A stretch of DNA of 64,000 bases from Phytopythium helicoides (lineage: Eukaryota; Oomycota; Peronosporomycetes; Pythiales; Pythiaceae): contig JANFNE010000007.1 in NCBI GenBank assembly GCA_024867545.1, forward strand, positions 310,001-374,000. Direction: 5' to 3'. Under the pieces are notes generated by a model that worked only from the letters and a program-made list of their open reading frames with translations, searched no databases and had not been told where the DNA came from. Positions 1 to 10,953 of this stretch are shown piece by piece; the first letter of the stretch is position 1, and each line of letters opens with the position of its first letter. The translations under genes were made by a program, and so were the position numbers.

Positions 1-1
1 G

Positions 2-811
2 CGAGATCTGCGAGCACTTTGTGACTCGAAAGCTGATGCACATGAGTTTGAGCAACTCAAGTATAGTATGGTGAGGAGTTTCTCAAAGCTTTCGCAAAGC
101 ATCCGATCTAAACGCTATGCGTGCTTGCAGCATGATTTACTGGCAGTGGCTGAGTCCTTGCAGCTCGAAATGTCAAGAGTTTGCTCGGCTACCGCACAAC
201 TCCCAGAAGCAAACCAGCAAGACATTGACTACAAGAATCAGTCGAACCCAATGCTTAAGCTAGAGCTTCAACGCGTCACTTCCCAACTGGATGCGGTCAA
301 GCGGCAACTTCGCAGTGAAATATATCAAGCTCGATACGTAGGTTATACCCATGTCGGAGCTGTTGGGCATCGTACTTATTTTCTCATGCGACGTCAGATT
401 TGGAAAGATGGCGGGCCAACCACTCGACAGACCATAGCGTGGAACACGCAGGTGCTCAACACGAATGCGGACATTTTCCAGTGGAAACCCGGTTCGGATC
501 GAGTCAGACTTCTCGTACCCGGTCTTTACTACGTGCAAGTGTCCTTCTTCACCAACATGACTCCGACTGTGCATGTCCGCATCAACGGAGAGGCAGTGTT
601 GAGCCTGAAGGCACCGTCTCCGCTCTCCTCTTCAGCGGCTACCCAGTCTATTCGCACAGCTGGCATCATCCAGCGGATACTACACAGCACTGGTAACATT
701 GCAGGATTGACGCTTGATGGCGTACTAGCTCTACCAGCGAACGCTCTACTCGCAATCTCGTACGACTGCCATGAACGTGCGCAAGGGTTTCTCAGCCTTC
801 GTAAGCTTTAA
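2..811 (+). CDS. C1q/TNF-like jelly-roll protein, 5' partial
   Basis: The reading frame is open from base 2, before the first ATG at 68, so the gene probably begins outside the window and 68 is not necessarily the start. The N-terminal part is polar and heptad-like, consistent with a coiled coil. The last ~140 residues resemble a C1q/TNF-type beta-sandwich: the strand motif PGLYYVQVSF, then HVRINGEAVLSL, then a closing GVLALPANALLAISYD and a final hydrophobic GFLSLRKL. In this fold a coiled coil or collagen stalk trimerises the globular heads, which bind ligands. No signal peptide is visible because the true N-terminus is missing. The gene converges on the FYVE-TBC gene 23 bp away. Function is inferred only from fold-like motifs. 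Confidence 0.6.
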   Translation, partial: RDLRALCDSKADAHEFEQLKYSMVRSFSKLSQSIRSKRYACLQHDLLAVAESLQLEMSRVCSATAQLPEANQQDIDYKNQSNPMLKLELQRVTSQLDAVKRQLRSEIYQARYVGYTHVGAVGHRTYFLMRRQIWKDGGPTTRQTIAWNTQVLNTNADIFQWKPGSDRVRLLVPGLYYVQVSFFTNMTPTVHVRINGEAVLSLKAPSPLSSSAATQSIRTAGIIQRILHSTGNIAGLTLDGVLALPANALLAISYDCHERAQGFLSLRKL

Positions 812-834
812 TATATTCTTTGTGGTGGAGTGCA

Positions 835-3800
835 CTACACGTCTACTAGTGGAGCTGCGCCACGGGTTTCTCCTCCTGCCTTGGCTGTCGATTCTCCATC
901 GTCGAGGCTACCTACACTCGCAGAACTCGAGCGACGCCGACTTTTTCGGCGAGCACGCTTTGATCGTCCTCCTCCGCCACTATGCTTGCATTTAGTTTCA
1001 GCACTTTTGTTGCTCATTGACTTTGTAGAACTTGTCTTGTAGTTTGGCGATCCTGGAACCTCCAGGATCTCCGATGGTTGTGCCTGCTCAGTTTCAAAAT
1101 TCACACTGCTTCTACATGATGTAACTGGTGATCGGCCGGGTGTCTCTGCACATTCGTAGTCGTTCTGTAATCGCTTCAGGATAGAATTAGTCACTTTGAA
1201 CGTGGTAGCTCGTGCCAGCACATATTCTGGTTTTGACAATTGAGGCTGCTCCGTTTCAAAGTAGGTGAGTTTACGCTCGTCCAGAGTGCTGGGGAATAAA
1301 AGCGCGCTCGACGTACCGCGTAGTCTTGCAGATCGTAGAAGATCTGTGGGATTTCGTCGAAGGTGCTTCCAATGAGGTGGTGCTATGAAAGTAAGAATGT
1401 GAGAACATCAGAATTCAAGAGAATAATCGGTAGGAAGCGAACCTTCAGAGACTCTAGGATAACGAGTGCAACACGGAAAAGATGTTTCCAGCCAGCCACT
1501 AAAAATCCGTCCAGCACGCGTACAACGACGTCGTATGGTAGAGCCTCCATGTTGGTGAAGAGTGTCATGAACCACCTGAGGTGCCAAAACAGAGCTCAGC
1601 ACAACCAATATAAGAAATTGCAGCAGGATCGGTTTACCCAGTCGAAAACATGCTGATCGGGAAGTCAAGCTCAATCAGGTGCTCTGCGAGTTTAGGCAAA
1701 TGCATCGCTACTAGCCGTTCCAACTGGATGCATTCATCAGCGTTAGCTCTGTACCTTTGCTTGGCTAATTCATTAATGCAATAAAATCTCTTGCATACCT
1801 GGAAACAACGAAGATTCAGTCGTGGGAGTCCTGGGCCGAAGAGTAAATCGAGCTCATAATGGCGTGATGCCACGAGGCTCGTCAACAACCAGAACGCCCT
1901 GGTTTCGTCCCAATCCACAACCGACAGCACGAGTGCTGCGACGTGGTCCATTCCTTGGCAATAGCCGATCTCCGAGTTGATACACGAAAAAGCGCGTAGG
2001 ACATTTGCGAGAGATGCGCGTCGGGTTGCCATTACAGGAGGTGATGTGGGCTCAGTTGGGGATGATGGCGATTCGGCGTTGTACACTTTGGTGGGTGGAC
2101 GAGTTCGGCGGTGTGCTGAGGTACCAAACGTTCGCTGGACGTCACACTGAATCTGCGCGTCAAACTCCATGACCGACAGCTCGCAGCGTCCAAGAAGCAG
2201 CTTGTATGTGCGATGCCAAACTGACGAGTGAGTTTCTCTCGCGGAGAGTAGTTGGAGCCAGCGAGGCTGAAAAGGTCTCTTTCCACCCGACTCCTGTTCG
2301 TCTGAAGATGATGACTCGGTCGAATCGAGACGTGTGCGTACTTCATCAGCTAGATCGGTGACGTACGCGCGCGTCTTGTCGTCTCGAAGACATTCTGCTT
2401 GCCACAGTGCAGCACGTGCACCTTGTGACAAATAGTTTGTCACGTCTTGTGCCAGCACACACTTGGCTTCGCATTTGTGCCGCATGACTGCGTCACGTAG
2501 GCGGGTGCTCGTGGATGCTAGCGTTTTCAACTCTCGGAGAGTCAAGAACGCGCTCACACTCGGAAATCCTCGCAGCAACACTGCACTCCAAATGTCGCTA
2601 TTGCCATCACCGCTCCCACTCGTTCCATTGCCGGCAGAAACTGCTCGGCGAAGTACATCAAGGATGATGTCCATGTGAGTCAGTGCTCGGCGTGACCGAA
2701 CCTGCGCCGCCCGAAGTGCCATCTGCAGCTGCCGATTCGCAAGGTTGAGCTGTTCACCAGCTTCAACACTGGCACGGGCAGGTGCGAATTTGTGCGCTGG
2801 CGGAGTGTCGAGCGCCAATGACACAATAATCGCAGACGACGACGATACACCGCCAAGAGGGGAGTCGAGCGCTCCACCTGCATGTGCCAATCGCAAAGCT
2901 ATAGTCTCATCAATTGCATCCATATCACAGCCACACACGTTGGCCTCTAGTCGCAGCGCATCTTCTTCGTGGCGTTTAGCATCCATTTGCCGTCTTGCTT
3001 CGTCCTGTAGGTCTACCAATTGCTGCTCGAGTGCTTGGTTCTCCACCATAAGCTTTCTAGTTGTGGCGAGCTCGGAGTCGCGTTGAGCGCGCTTGAAACA
3101 AGGTCGGCAGACTCGCTGGAGCCGCACAGGTGCGCCTTGACAGAGAGCGAGCATTATAAACTGCGAGCAGCAGGAGCCACAAAATATCGCCAGGCATAAG
3201 CGACAGTGATGCCGTCGACATGGATGGAGCGTCCACATTGACGAACTGAAGAGCGCTCCACAGTATTGACATTGTGGAGTGGCCGCATCATCCTGCCAGA
3301 AGCAGTCGTCGCCGGTCACTGGATGCATTCGCTCGTCGTTATCCCATTGTGGCAGCATGCCGTCGATAATCGACACATACTCGGTCATGGCTTGGGCTGC
3401 TCCGGCAGCGTTGCAGCTCAGCTGATCCCATTGTCGCCTGCAGTTGTGGTTAGCTCTCTTCTCCAGAGATCTTTGCCGTGCCAAGTAGTTCTTACATGAC
3501 AGCGCCTGGGCCAACATACCCGCCGCACACACTCAGTAGCCGCGAGATACCTGTGAAATGCACAACAATCATCATGAGTCTCTGCGTTCATCGGCAGTCT
3601 GTCTACCAAGAGTCCTGCACCTAACGTCGGAGTTGGCGCTGGAATTGCTTTCTCTCCCTTGAGCTCGCGTCGGCGGTCGATCGAACCCTGCTCGACGAAG
3701 CACCGGAGGCTCATGAGCCGCGACTCGTGCCACTGCAGCGATCGCGCCACAGTCGGGTCCACCGCTCTGGCCGACCCGTTATGCAGCTTGTTGAGCAACG

Positions 3801-4002
3801 CGTCGACCAGCGCTCTGGCGCGCCGGTACCTCCGCCGCAGCGTGCCGTCAAGACCGTCATCGACACTCCAGTAGCTGTCCTCCTCGTCGGCGTCCTCCTC
3901 CTCGGTCAGCTCGCTCATGTCAGCGCCATCGCTCACGGCGCTCGTGCTCACGTAGCTGCTCCTGCGTCTCTGCGGCGGCTCCGAAGGCGCGAGGCTCATC
4001 AT
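835..4002 (-). CDS. FYVE zinc finger plus TBC domain RabGAP
   Basis: Multi-exon gene read from 4002 (MMSLAPSEPP). An acidic/polar N-terminus is followed by a FYVE finger (about 3290-3100) with WQDD, CRRHHCRLC and RVCRPC, matching the WxxD, RHHCR and RVC signatures of PI3P binding. A coiled coil follows, then a TBC domain with both catalytic fingers: IQCDVQRTF (IxxDxxR) and GYCQGM (YxQ). It should therefore be an active GTPase activator for Rab proteins on PI3P-rich endosomes. Introns: one between about 3620 and 3500 (frame fits GTGCAG...CTGAG); 1576-1637 (joins FSTG to WFMTLFTNM); a 60-bp intron just after ESLK, near 1455-1380; and a short, uncertain one near 1300 that leads into RKLTYFETEQ and the charged tail ending at 835. 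The exon joins near 1300 and 3550 are the least certain. Confidence 0.8.
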
Positions 4003-4299
4003 ACTTCAGCTTCAGCTCTACGCGGCCTTGCGAGAAATCCCACCGCCGCGAAACTAACTGCGCGACCGACGTGCGCAAGGGAAACAGCCGCGTCAATCAA
4101 CGCAGGTCGGCGGTTGCATTGCGCCTCTTCAAGATCCAAAACCGCCCCGCGATGCCGCGAAGCAGTTCCATGCCGTATGCCGTTCGACGGATCGAATCTC
4201 CATGTTGCGGCGCTTCGCCACAAAGCAGCCCCCGCCGCGCCACCAGCTCCGCTCCAGCAGCTCCGCTCCACTCCGCTCCAGCAGCTCCGCGCCCGGCTC

Positions 4300-6050
4300 A
4301 TGCAGCGGCAGGGCGACCGACGCGCGCGCAGGCGCGAGACTGGCGAGGAGGCGGTGGCGCTGCTGCCTGTGGGCGCGCTGGCGCTCAACTACAACTCGGA
4401 CTCGGCCGTCTATGACCGCGACGGTGCGTGAGGCTGGCCGGATTGGCGCTGGGGCGCGCGACTGAGCCGCCTGCAGCCGTGGAGCAGCACAGGCACTTGT
4501 TCTACGGACCAGGCACGCACTACGCCGCGACCGTGTCGAGCGACGATGAGGACGCCGGCGAGTCGCCGGACCTCGACTTCGCGCCGCTGGGGTACGCGCA
4601 GCCGCCTAGACAGCCCATCCCGCGCGCCAACTGGCGCATGACGCGCGGCAAGAGCAAGAAGAACAATGTGAGAGGAGGCCGAGTGGTTGAATGCGGGGTG
4701 CGAGCTGACGTCGGTGCTGCTGCTATTGCTGCTGTCCAGCTGTCGCCGCCAGAGCCCAAGGCCAGCAGGTTCACGAGGCGCTCGCGCATGCGCAGCATCA
4801 AGAAGCACCTCAGGGTTTGTGGTGGACGAGGATTGAGGACGTCAGTTGGAGAACTCATTGATATGTTTGAAACACTGACAGGATCCGCCCAGCGTCCAGA
4901 AGCTGCGCGTCTCGGCGTACTGCACGTGCGACCAGCTGCAGCTCTTCAAGCTGCTCAAGTGGCTGGAGCGTGTTGAAACGGGCCAGCTGCCGGGCGGAGA
5001 GCTCAACCCAGACGGCTGGAAACACAAGATGTACATGGGCGCCATCCACTCGACCTGTGCGCCTACCGACGACGAAGAGTGCGCAGTCGTTTTACGTTTC
5101 TCACGTTCGATCCTGAGTTCTAATCGTGATGTCGCTCTCATCAGCACTGATCAAATTGTCCCGAGCGCCTATCGGCAGAAGGACGCCTTCTACTTCGCGT
5201 ACGTTCCTCAATTGTGATGCCTCGCTTTCGCACTAATCATCGCTTGCAACTGCAGCACTGGGTGCGCGGTATTCTGGGGACTTACGAGGACGGAAGAGCA
5301 AGCGCATCTGCGCGCGCTTACAGCCTTCTCCGTCGGACCTGTCAAACAAATCGAGGTCGAGGACATGGACTACACCTACGGAGACGAAAGCCGTATAGTG
5401 AACGATGCTGTCACGCTGAGCACAAATCGTGCGTCCGAGAAGCTTGCAATCGCGTTCGCGATGGCGCAGTCCGCCAAACTCGACGTGTTTGAGGAGCGCG
5501 TCGAGGAAACGATTCAGGAGACCAAACACGTGCCACAAAATCTGGCAAGCTCAGGCTCGATCCAATACTCGCAGGGGGACATTTCCAAGCTCATCGGTCG
5601 ATTATTTATTGAGGTGAGGAGTGCAATTCACTTTATGTTGATCGCAGTCGCCAACTTTATGGATGATGTGGTGCAGCGGAGCGACGTGAACCTGAATTCG
5701 GACATGCTGGACGAGCCCGACTTTTTCTGGGAGGACGACGAGTTCCAGCCACTGTACAAGAAGATGATGAAGTACCTGGACGTGGATAACCGGGTGCAGA
5801 TCCTCAACACGCGTCTGGATATTCTGCGCGAGCTGTACGATGCGATGCCTTGAGCCCTCAAAGTTTAGTCGGAAAAACTAACGCATCTGTGGTCGATAGG
5901 CTGGACGTGCTGAGTCAACAGCTTGCACATCAGCACGATACGAAGCTAGAGATGATTGTCATTTGGCTCATTGTCGCGGAAGTCGCGGTCGAGGTCGTGT
6001 GGAACATGCTCATCAAAGACATCTTGGGCTTCTTCCCGCGCTCCGGCTGA
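4300..6050 (+). CDS. RMND1/DUF155-family membrane protein, copy A
   Basis: First of two tandem paralogues. Exons join by GT-AG introns as in copy B: DRDG/AVEQHRHLFYGPG, then an acidic stretch, a basic FTRRSRMRSIKK, then the conserved core LRVSAYC, YRQKDAFYFA, TGCAVFWGL, EKLAIAFAMAQSAKLDVFE, DEPDFFWED, LNTRLDILREL and the C-terminal hydrophobic IVIWLIVAEVAVEVVW. This series is the signature of the DUF155 group (RMND1 in animals, Rmd1/Sif-type proteins in fungi), which are mitochondrial or other membrane-anchored proteins with a single C-terminal membrane segment. RMND1 supports mitochondrial translation; which branch this belongs to is not decided here. The ATG at 4300 was chosen by alignment with copy B; an in-frame ATG at 4177 would add about 41 low-complexity residues. 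Confidence 0.82.
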
Positions 6051-6403
6051 GCCTTGAGCTTTCTTGCTTGTTTAAAGAAGTGCCATCGATGCTACGAAGC
6101 AAATCTACAAGTCATTTGAATTCCTTTTTGAGTGCTAAGGCTCGAGCGAGCTCCATGAAGTCCGCATGTCCGTCCACTTTTTCCTTCCCGCTCTTCCCTA
6201 ATTTTTCATCCCGAATTAGGGAAATTTTCCCTGAAACTGCACTGACATGCTCGTCAACACATTCAAAGCGTCGCATAATCGCCCGCGCGCTACGCCCCGC
6301 TCCGCGCCTCTCTGCGGCCGCCACCGCTCGCCCCGCGCGCTCCAGCTCACTCTCCAGCTCCCCAGCTCGCTCCCCAGCTCCCCAGCTCTCTCCTCAGCTC
6401 TTT
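6051..6403. other. Intergenic, CT-rich leader
   Basis: No gene seen. Bases about 6330-6400 are a degenerate tandem array of CAGCTC/CCCAGCTC units directly before the start of copy B. Such CT-rich stretches are common just upstream of highly used starts in this window, but no precise promoter element was identified. Confidence 0.5.
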
Positions 6404-8245
6404 ATGGCGCGAATTGACGCGAATTCGCCCACGGGCGAGCGCTCGGCGCTGCTGTCGCCGGCCGACGCCGCGCCTGCCTACATGTCGGACTCTGTCGTCT
6501 ACGACATGGAGCGTACGTTGGTGCTGGAGCCTATTGAAACATCGTAGAGTTGGCTAACGTGGTGGTGGGTGGGAGCAGGCTCGGCGCACCACCGCACCGT
6601 GTTCTATGGTCCGGGCACGCACTACGCGACGACCATGTCGAGCGGCGACGAGGCAGAGGACGAGCCCGAGGCTGAGGCCAGCGACGAGGACGAGGACGAT
6701 GACGAACACTTGGGGCTCGTGCCGGCTGGCTTTCGCACGGCTGGAGCTAGCACCAGCACGGTGCCGCGCGTCACGTGGCGCGGCAAGCTCAAGAAGAGTG
6801 TGAGTTGTTTGCTGGACAGAGGGATGTGAGAGGTTGTGATGTGGTGGCTGAGAGTTCGTTGGTGGATGTGGTAGGGTTCGTCACCACCTGCTGCCATGAG
6901 TACTGCGAGCCGCTTCACGCGTCGATCGCGCATGCGCAGTATCAAGAAGCGCCTCAAGGCGAGTTTTGTGAGGCTGGTGATTATGGTTCTCAAGAATCGA
7001 CTAATCATTATGGGTTGATATTGCAGGGCCCTCCGACGCAGCAAAAGCCGCTACGTGTGTCGGCGTACTGCACGAGCGACCAGCTTCAGCTCTTCAAGTT
7101 GCTGAAATGGCTCGACCGTGTGGAAACCGGTCAGCTTCCGGGAGGCGAGCTGCACCCGGACGGCTGGAAACACAAGATGTATATGGGTGCCATCCACTCG
7201 ACCTGCTCCCCGCCGGACCTCGGTGACGAGGAGTACGTACAGTATTGATACTGTTTGAATCCGGTCATTGGCACCTCTACTAATGCTTTGTTCAGCTCAC
7301 CACCGGATGCGTACCGCCAGAAAGACGCCTTCTACTTCGCGTACGTTTCGCAAACTATCTCTTCAACAACAGTCAACAGCGAGCCTTGTGCTAACCTGTC
7401 ATTGGTAAATGCAGTACTGGATGCGCGGTGTTCTGGGGCTTGACCCGAATTGAGGAGCAGGCACATCTCCGCGCCCTGACAGCGTTTTCTGTCGGCCCAG
7501 TCAAGCAAATTGAGGTCGAAGACATGGACTTCACCTACGGCGACACCAGTCGTATCGTCAATGACGAAATCACGCTGAGCTCAAATCGTGCGGCTGAGAA
7601 GCTAGCGATTGCATTTGCTATGGCCCAATCTGCCAAGCTCGACGTGTTCGAGGAGCGCGTTGAAGAGACGATTCAGGAGACCAAGCACGTGCCGCAGAGC
7701 CTCGCTACCACTGGCGCAATTCGCTATTCGCTCAGCGATATTTCCAAGCTCATCGGCCAGTTGTTTATTGTGGTAAGTAGACGTCTCTCAAGGATGCCAG
7801 CAACTGTTGTTGGTGGCTGACGCGATGAATGTTCCAGCGAAGCGACGTGAACCTGAACTCGGACATGCTGGATGAGCCCGATTTCTTCTGGGAAGATGAC
7901 GAGTTCCAGCCGCTGTACAAGAAGACCATGCGGTATCTTGACGTGGACAAGCGCGTCGAGGTGCTGAATACGCGTCTGGATATTCTCCGCGAGCTGTGCG
8001 TACCTCCTGCAGACATCAAGCACGGCAATGGACTGTCCGGATACCTGGGGCTAACGAATTGCGCTGTATTTTGCTTTGGATATTGTAGGCTGGACGTGTT
8101 GAGTCAGCAACTCGTTCACCACCACGGCACTAAGCTGGAGTTGATCGTGATCTGGCTGATTGTTGCCGAGGTACTCATCTCGGTGGTGTGGAATATGCTA
8201 ATCAAAGACATCTTGGGCTTCTTCCCGCGCTCCGACACGGAGTAA
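6404..8245 (+). CDS. RMND1/DUF155-family membrane protein, copy B
   Basis: Second tandem paralogue, same strand, same exon order as copy A. Exon 1 (MARIDANSPTGERSALL) ends in DME and splices (GTACGT...AGCAG) to SAHHRTVFYGPGTHYA. Later exons carry FTRRSRMRSIKKRLK, RVSAYCTSDQLQLFKLL, YRQKDAFYFA, TGCAVFWGLTRIEE, EKLAIAFAMAQSAKLD, DEPDFFWEDDEF, LNTRLDILREL and a terminal membrane segment LIVIWLIVAEVLISVVW before KDILGFFPRSD. All are diagnostic of the DUF155 family. Divergence from copy A is concentrated in the N-terminal 100 residues; the core is nearly the same. The third intron either uses a GTGAGG donor that adds ASF, or a GC donor at the position used in copy A. Confidence 0.85.
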
Positions 8246-8370
8246 GCGTGATCGGATTGCGGCTTTTGTCGATTCCACTCCCAAGCATTTTTTGCACGCT
8301 TTTGATTTTGAATGGAATCCAAATGGTTTGTTTGTGTTAGTCCTCCCAACTATTTTCAAAGCGACGTGTA

Positions 8371-9581
8371 CTACTTGATCTGGAATCGCGATACGGATTT
8401 CTCGCGTCGACGTCTACCTGTTCCACCCCCTCCAGGCTGCAGCGCAGCAACAAGAGTTCGGCGCGCAATGTTTCGGCCACGAGAGCCACTACGTCCGCTT
8501 GACGAACCATCCAGGTGATCGTGGCCTCGACCACTTCCTCCACTACCGTCCCCAACACTTGAGGCACTAGAAAACTGTCGTTGGAGCTTGCGGCGAGCCA
8601 CAAACCCTCGCATGGCTCGCTGAATTTCGTTTGCGGCACTCTGCCTAGCCATTTCCTCGGCCACTCGACGCGCTTCGTCAGCCACCAACTTGGTCTCCCT
8701 TCTGTGAGCGAGCTCTCGCTTAGCCGAGATCTTCAGCAGGAAATTCCGTGTTGCTCGCTGCAGCTTGAGAGCGAAGCCTTCTAACTGTCCGAAACGTAGT
8801 GACTGGAGCTCTCTCTTGGCTCGCCAGACTTCAGACCGAGAGCGGAACGCCTGCTGAATCGCAATGGCAGCAAGAGAGTCGCGTCGGCGATTCTCACTTC
8901 GCCTTTCTCGCCACTCAATATATCTGCGTGCAGCCAACTGTATGACACGGGCAGCATCTTCACGCCTTCTCAGTTCTCGGCGCCTCACGTCGCGCTCCCT
9001 TCGCCGCTCCTCCTGACGCAGCTCGAGTTGCTACAAATGTTCACGGTTAGTAGAGTACTAGCATCGAAGAAATTCTTCAACGAGCAAACCTGCTGGAGCT
9101 CTTCGTGCTTGAGTTGCATTCGTTTGGTGCGCTCAGCCACCTTTCGCTGCCAAGCCTCAGCTCGCAGCTTGCTATAAACGCATGGATACCCAGGTAAACC
9201 TGCTGCAAGCAAGCCGAAAGAATGCAACCAAGATACTACAGCATACCTTTTGTCGATCGACTGAAGGCTCGAGTCACAGTAGCTACCGGCGATGAACTCG
9301 CGAGTAAATCCTGCAATCTTGGCGTGCTTGGGGCAAGACAGCGCGCCGCTGCCGCCATCAATGTCTAGGTACCGACCGTAGTCAAAACCCGTGGTCGTGC
9401 GATACAACGGGTGTTCTCCTCGCCGTGCAGCCATCAGATCGACCTTGCCAAGTGACCGCGCGGCTGGGAACCCGCCACCTGAGATGCGTGGCAGCGTCAC
9501 GAAGCCATTGCTACTGTTGTTGTTGCTACGAGAGGGCGATGCAGCTCCACTGTGGAGGCCGTAGCTGTTGAGCGCCAGCAT
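8371..9581 (-). CDS. Multi-IQ-motif protein, intact copy
   Basis: Three exons, 9247-9581, 9090-9171 and 8371-9030, give about 358 residues in frame. Exon 1 encodes a Ser/Gly-rich head containing YRTTTGFDYGRYLDIDGG. Exons 2-3 form a long charged helix (RAEAWQRKVAERTKRMQ, then ELRQEERRRERDVRRREL) carrying four IQ-like repeats: ARVIQLAARRYIEWRERR, AIAIQQAFRSRSEVWRAK, ALKLQRATRNFLLKISAK and ANEIQRAMRGFVARRKLQ. IQ motifs bind calmodulin or myosin light chains, so a cytoskeletal or calcium-responsive role is likely. The tail is Ser/Gly/Arg-rich. The gene is transcribed away from EF-1alpha. Exon 1 lies inside the inverted duplication and recurs at 22918, whereas exons 2-3 do not. Confidence 0.78.
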
Positions 9582-9783
9582 CTGGTAAGAAGTCGCGGGA
9601 AGCTACACTCGGATGCTGGTGGCGTCACAACTTGGGCTTGACCAAGTTGACACCGAAATAGCTGCCAGCGGTAGGTTTATGCCTCGGTTGTTGTAACGCT
9701 GCAACCATCAAGCTTACAAGGCGACGCTGCTCGACGGTGCTAGTCTCGACAGTGCATTTAAGTGTGCTCAGGAGGTTCTGGCA

Positions 9784-9806
9784 CATGGGCAAGGGCCTTG
9801 CCCATG
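9784..9806. repeat. Short perfect palindrome
   Basis: CATGGGCAAGG and its exact reverse complement are separated by one base. The same site, with the flanking TGGC/GCCA also nearly symmetric, occurs in the other arm near 22685-22712. It could be a dimeric transcription-factor site or a hairpin in the divergent promoter. Confidence 0.7.
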
Positions 9807-10911
9807 CACCAGCCACCTTGCCGCAAGGTTGGTATATTCGCCAGCTAGTCGGACTGGTGTTCATGAGAGGGCGTCAACGCTACCTGTTGATTGTGCGCCT
9901 ACGAACATCACTGTCATGGACTTCGCCGCAGTAGAGTGGGTCGTTTGTGGTAGCAGTGATGAATTCGTGACGCATGCGCATTCGCGGCGGCGAAAGCTCT
10001 ACAAGTGGGGTACCATCATATGTCGTGAGCAGTGGACTGCACCCTCGAGGATCGAGGCATTTTGCCGACTCACTTACGAGGCGATATGCTTAGCAGTCCG
10101 GAAGAGAAGTACGTGTGTACCAGCAAGTCCATGAATGAGCACGGGCAGCACCAAGCGGCTGGCGACAGATCCCGGTGGTTGAGACGATGCTGCATGTGGA
10201 GTTTTTCAGCTGACAGGGATGTGCTCTGGGCTTTGAGAGGTGTGTGCTAGACAAATGGTTACGAGCCGATTGAGGCGAGAGCTCTTTCCATGAGGCGAGG
10301 GCTCAGCAAAAGGGAGTAGCAGCAACACCCGTAGCAGCAGCAGCAGCAGCAGCAGTGGCCGCAATGACGCAGCGCTGGCGTCAATGCACGTGAACCCAAG
10401 TTGAAGTGGAGGCTCGCGCGGGATCCGGCCAATCAGCGCCGCCAACGTGTGGTGATGCTCCATTGGTGTAAAATCTGCTCAATCGCTGCTCGCTGCGCGA
10501 CGCCAGCAGCTTCTCCCTCGCGGCCCTCGGTGGCCACCGACCCTCTCCACCAGCAGCAGTAGGACCTCCGTCATCATCATCATCAGCAGCAGCAGCATCA
10601 CGAGCTGCTCTCGCTGGCTGTGGGTCTGCAACGTTGCTGGCGTTGGTTCGTGGTCGGTCGTCCTCGCGGCTTGGGTTGACACGTGTGCCTGCGAAAGCGC
10701 ATAGCTCGCGGGTGAGTATGCGTTGTGGCAGTGTCTCCCCCCTGTCTCCCCAGCCAACCACTGGTGGGGGGTCCGCGCGTGTGTGATTGGTCTAAACTGT
10801 AGTTTTACGCGTCTCCCATTGGTGGAAACGCGCGCGGCCAATCAGTGGCCAGGATCCGTCCGGCCGCCTCCCCCCCCTCTTCCTCTTCCTTCGGCGCAAG
10901 ATCCCGGCGGC

Positions 10912-10928
10912 GCTCATTCTCCAATCTT
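10912..10928 (+). promoter_or_regulatory. Oomycete initiator-like element of EF-1alpha
   Basis: GCTCATTCTCCAATCTT matches the oomycete initiator consensus GCTCATTYYNCAWTTT at all but one position and sits 26 bp before the EF-1alpha ATG. It suggests a very short 5' UTR from this start site. Confidence 0.7.
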
Positions 10929-10953
10929 CTTGGTTCGAGTCCCTCCAGCAGCC

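Larger units (their letters stand above)
9582..10953. promoter_or_regulatory. Divergent upstream region of IQ gene and EF-1alpha
   Basis: This 1.37-kb stretch lies between divergent genes. It contains a palindrome at 9784-9806, a CAG-type triplet run near 10336-10356, another triplet-rich stretch near 10570-10605, and five CCAAT/ATTGG boxes at 10429, 10462, 10786, 10818 and 10838. A strong splice-like GGGTGAGT at about 10710 may mark a 5'-UTR intron. No protein gene is convincing here: the short open frames are conserved in the other arm only because the DNA itself is. Confidence 0.65.

Noticed and set aside
4177..4299. Upstream start for RMND1-like copy A
   Set aside because: The extra residues come from a CCGCTCCAGCAGCT tandem repeat and have no counterpart in copy B.
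10723..10953. In-frame N-terminal extension of EF-1alpha
   Set aside because: The family always starts MGKEK; the extension is Pro-rich leader sequence upstream of and across the initiator.
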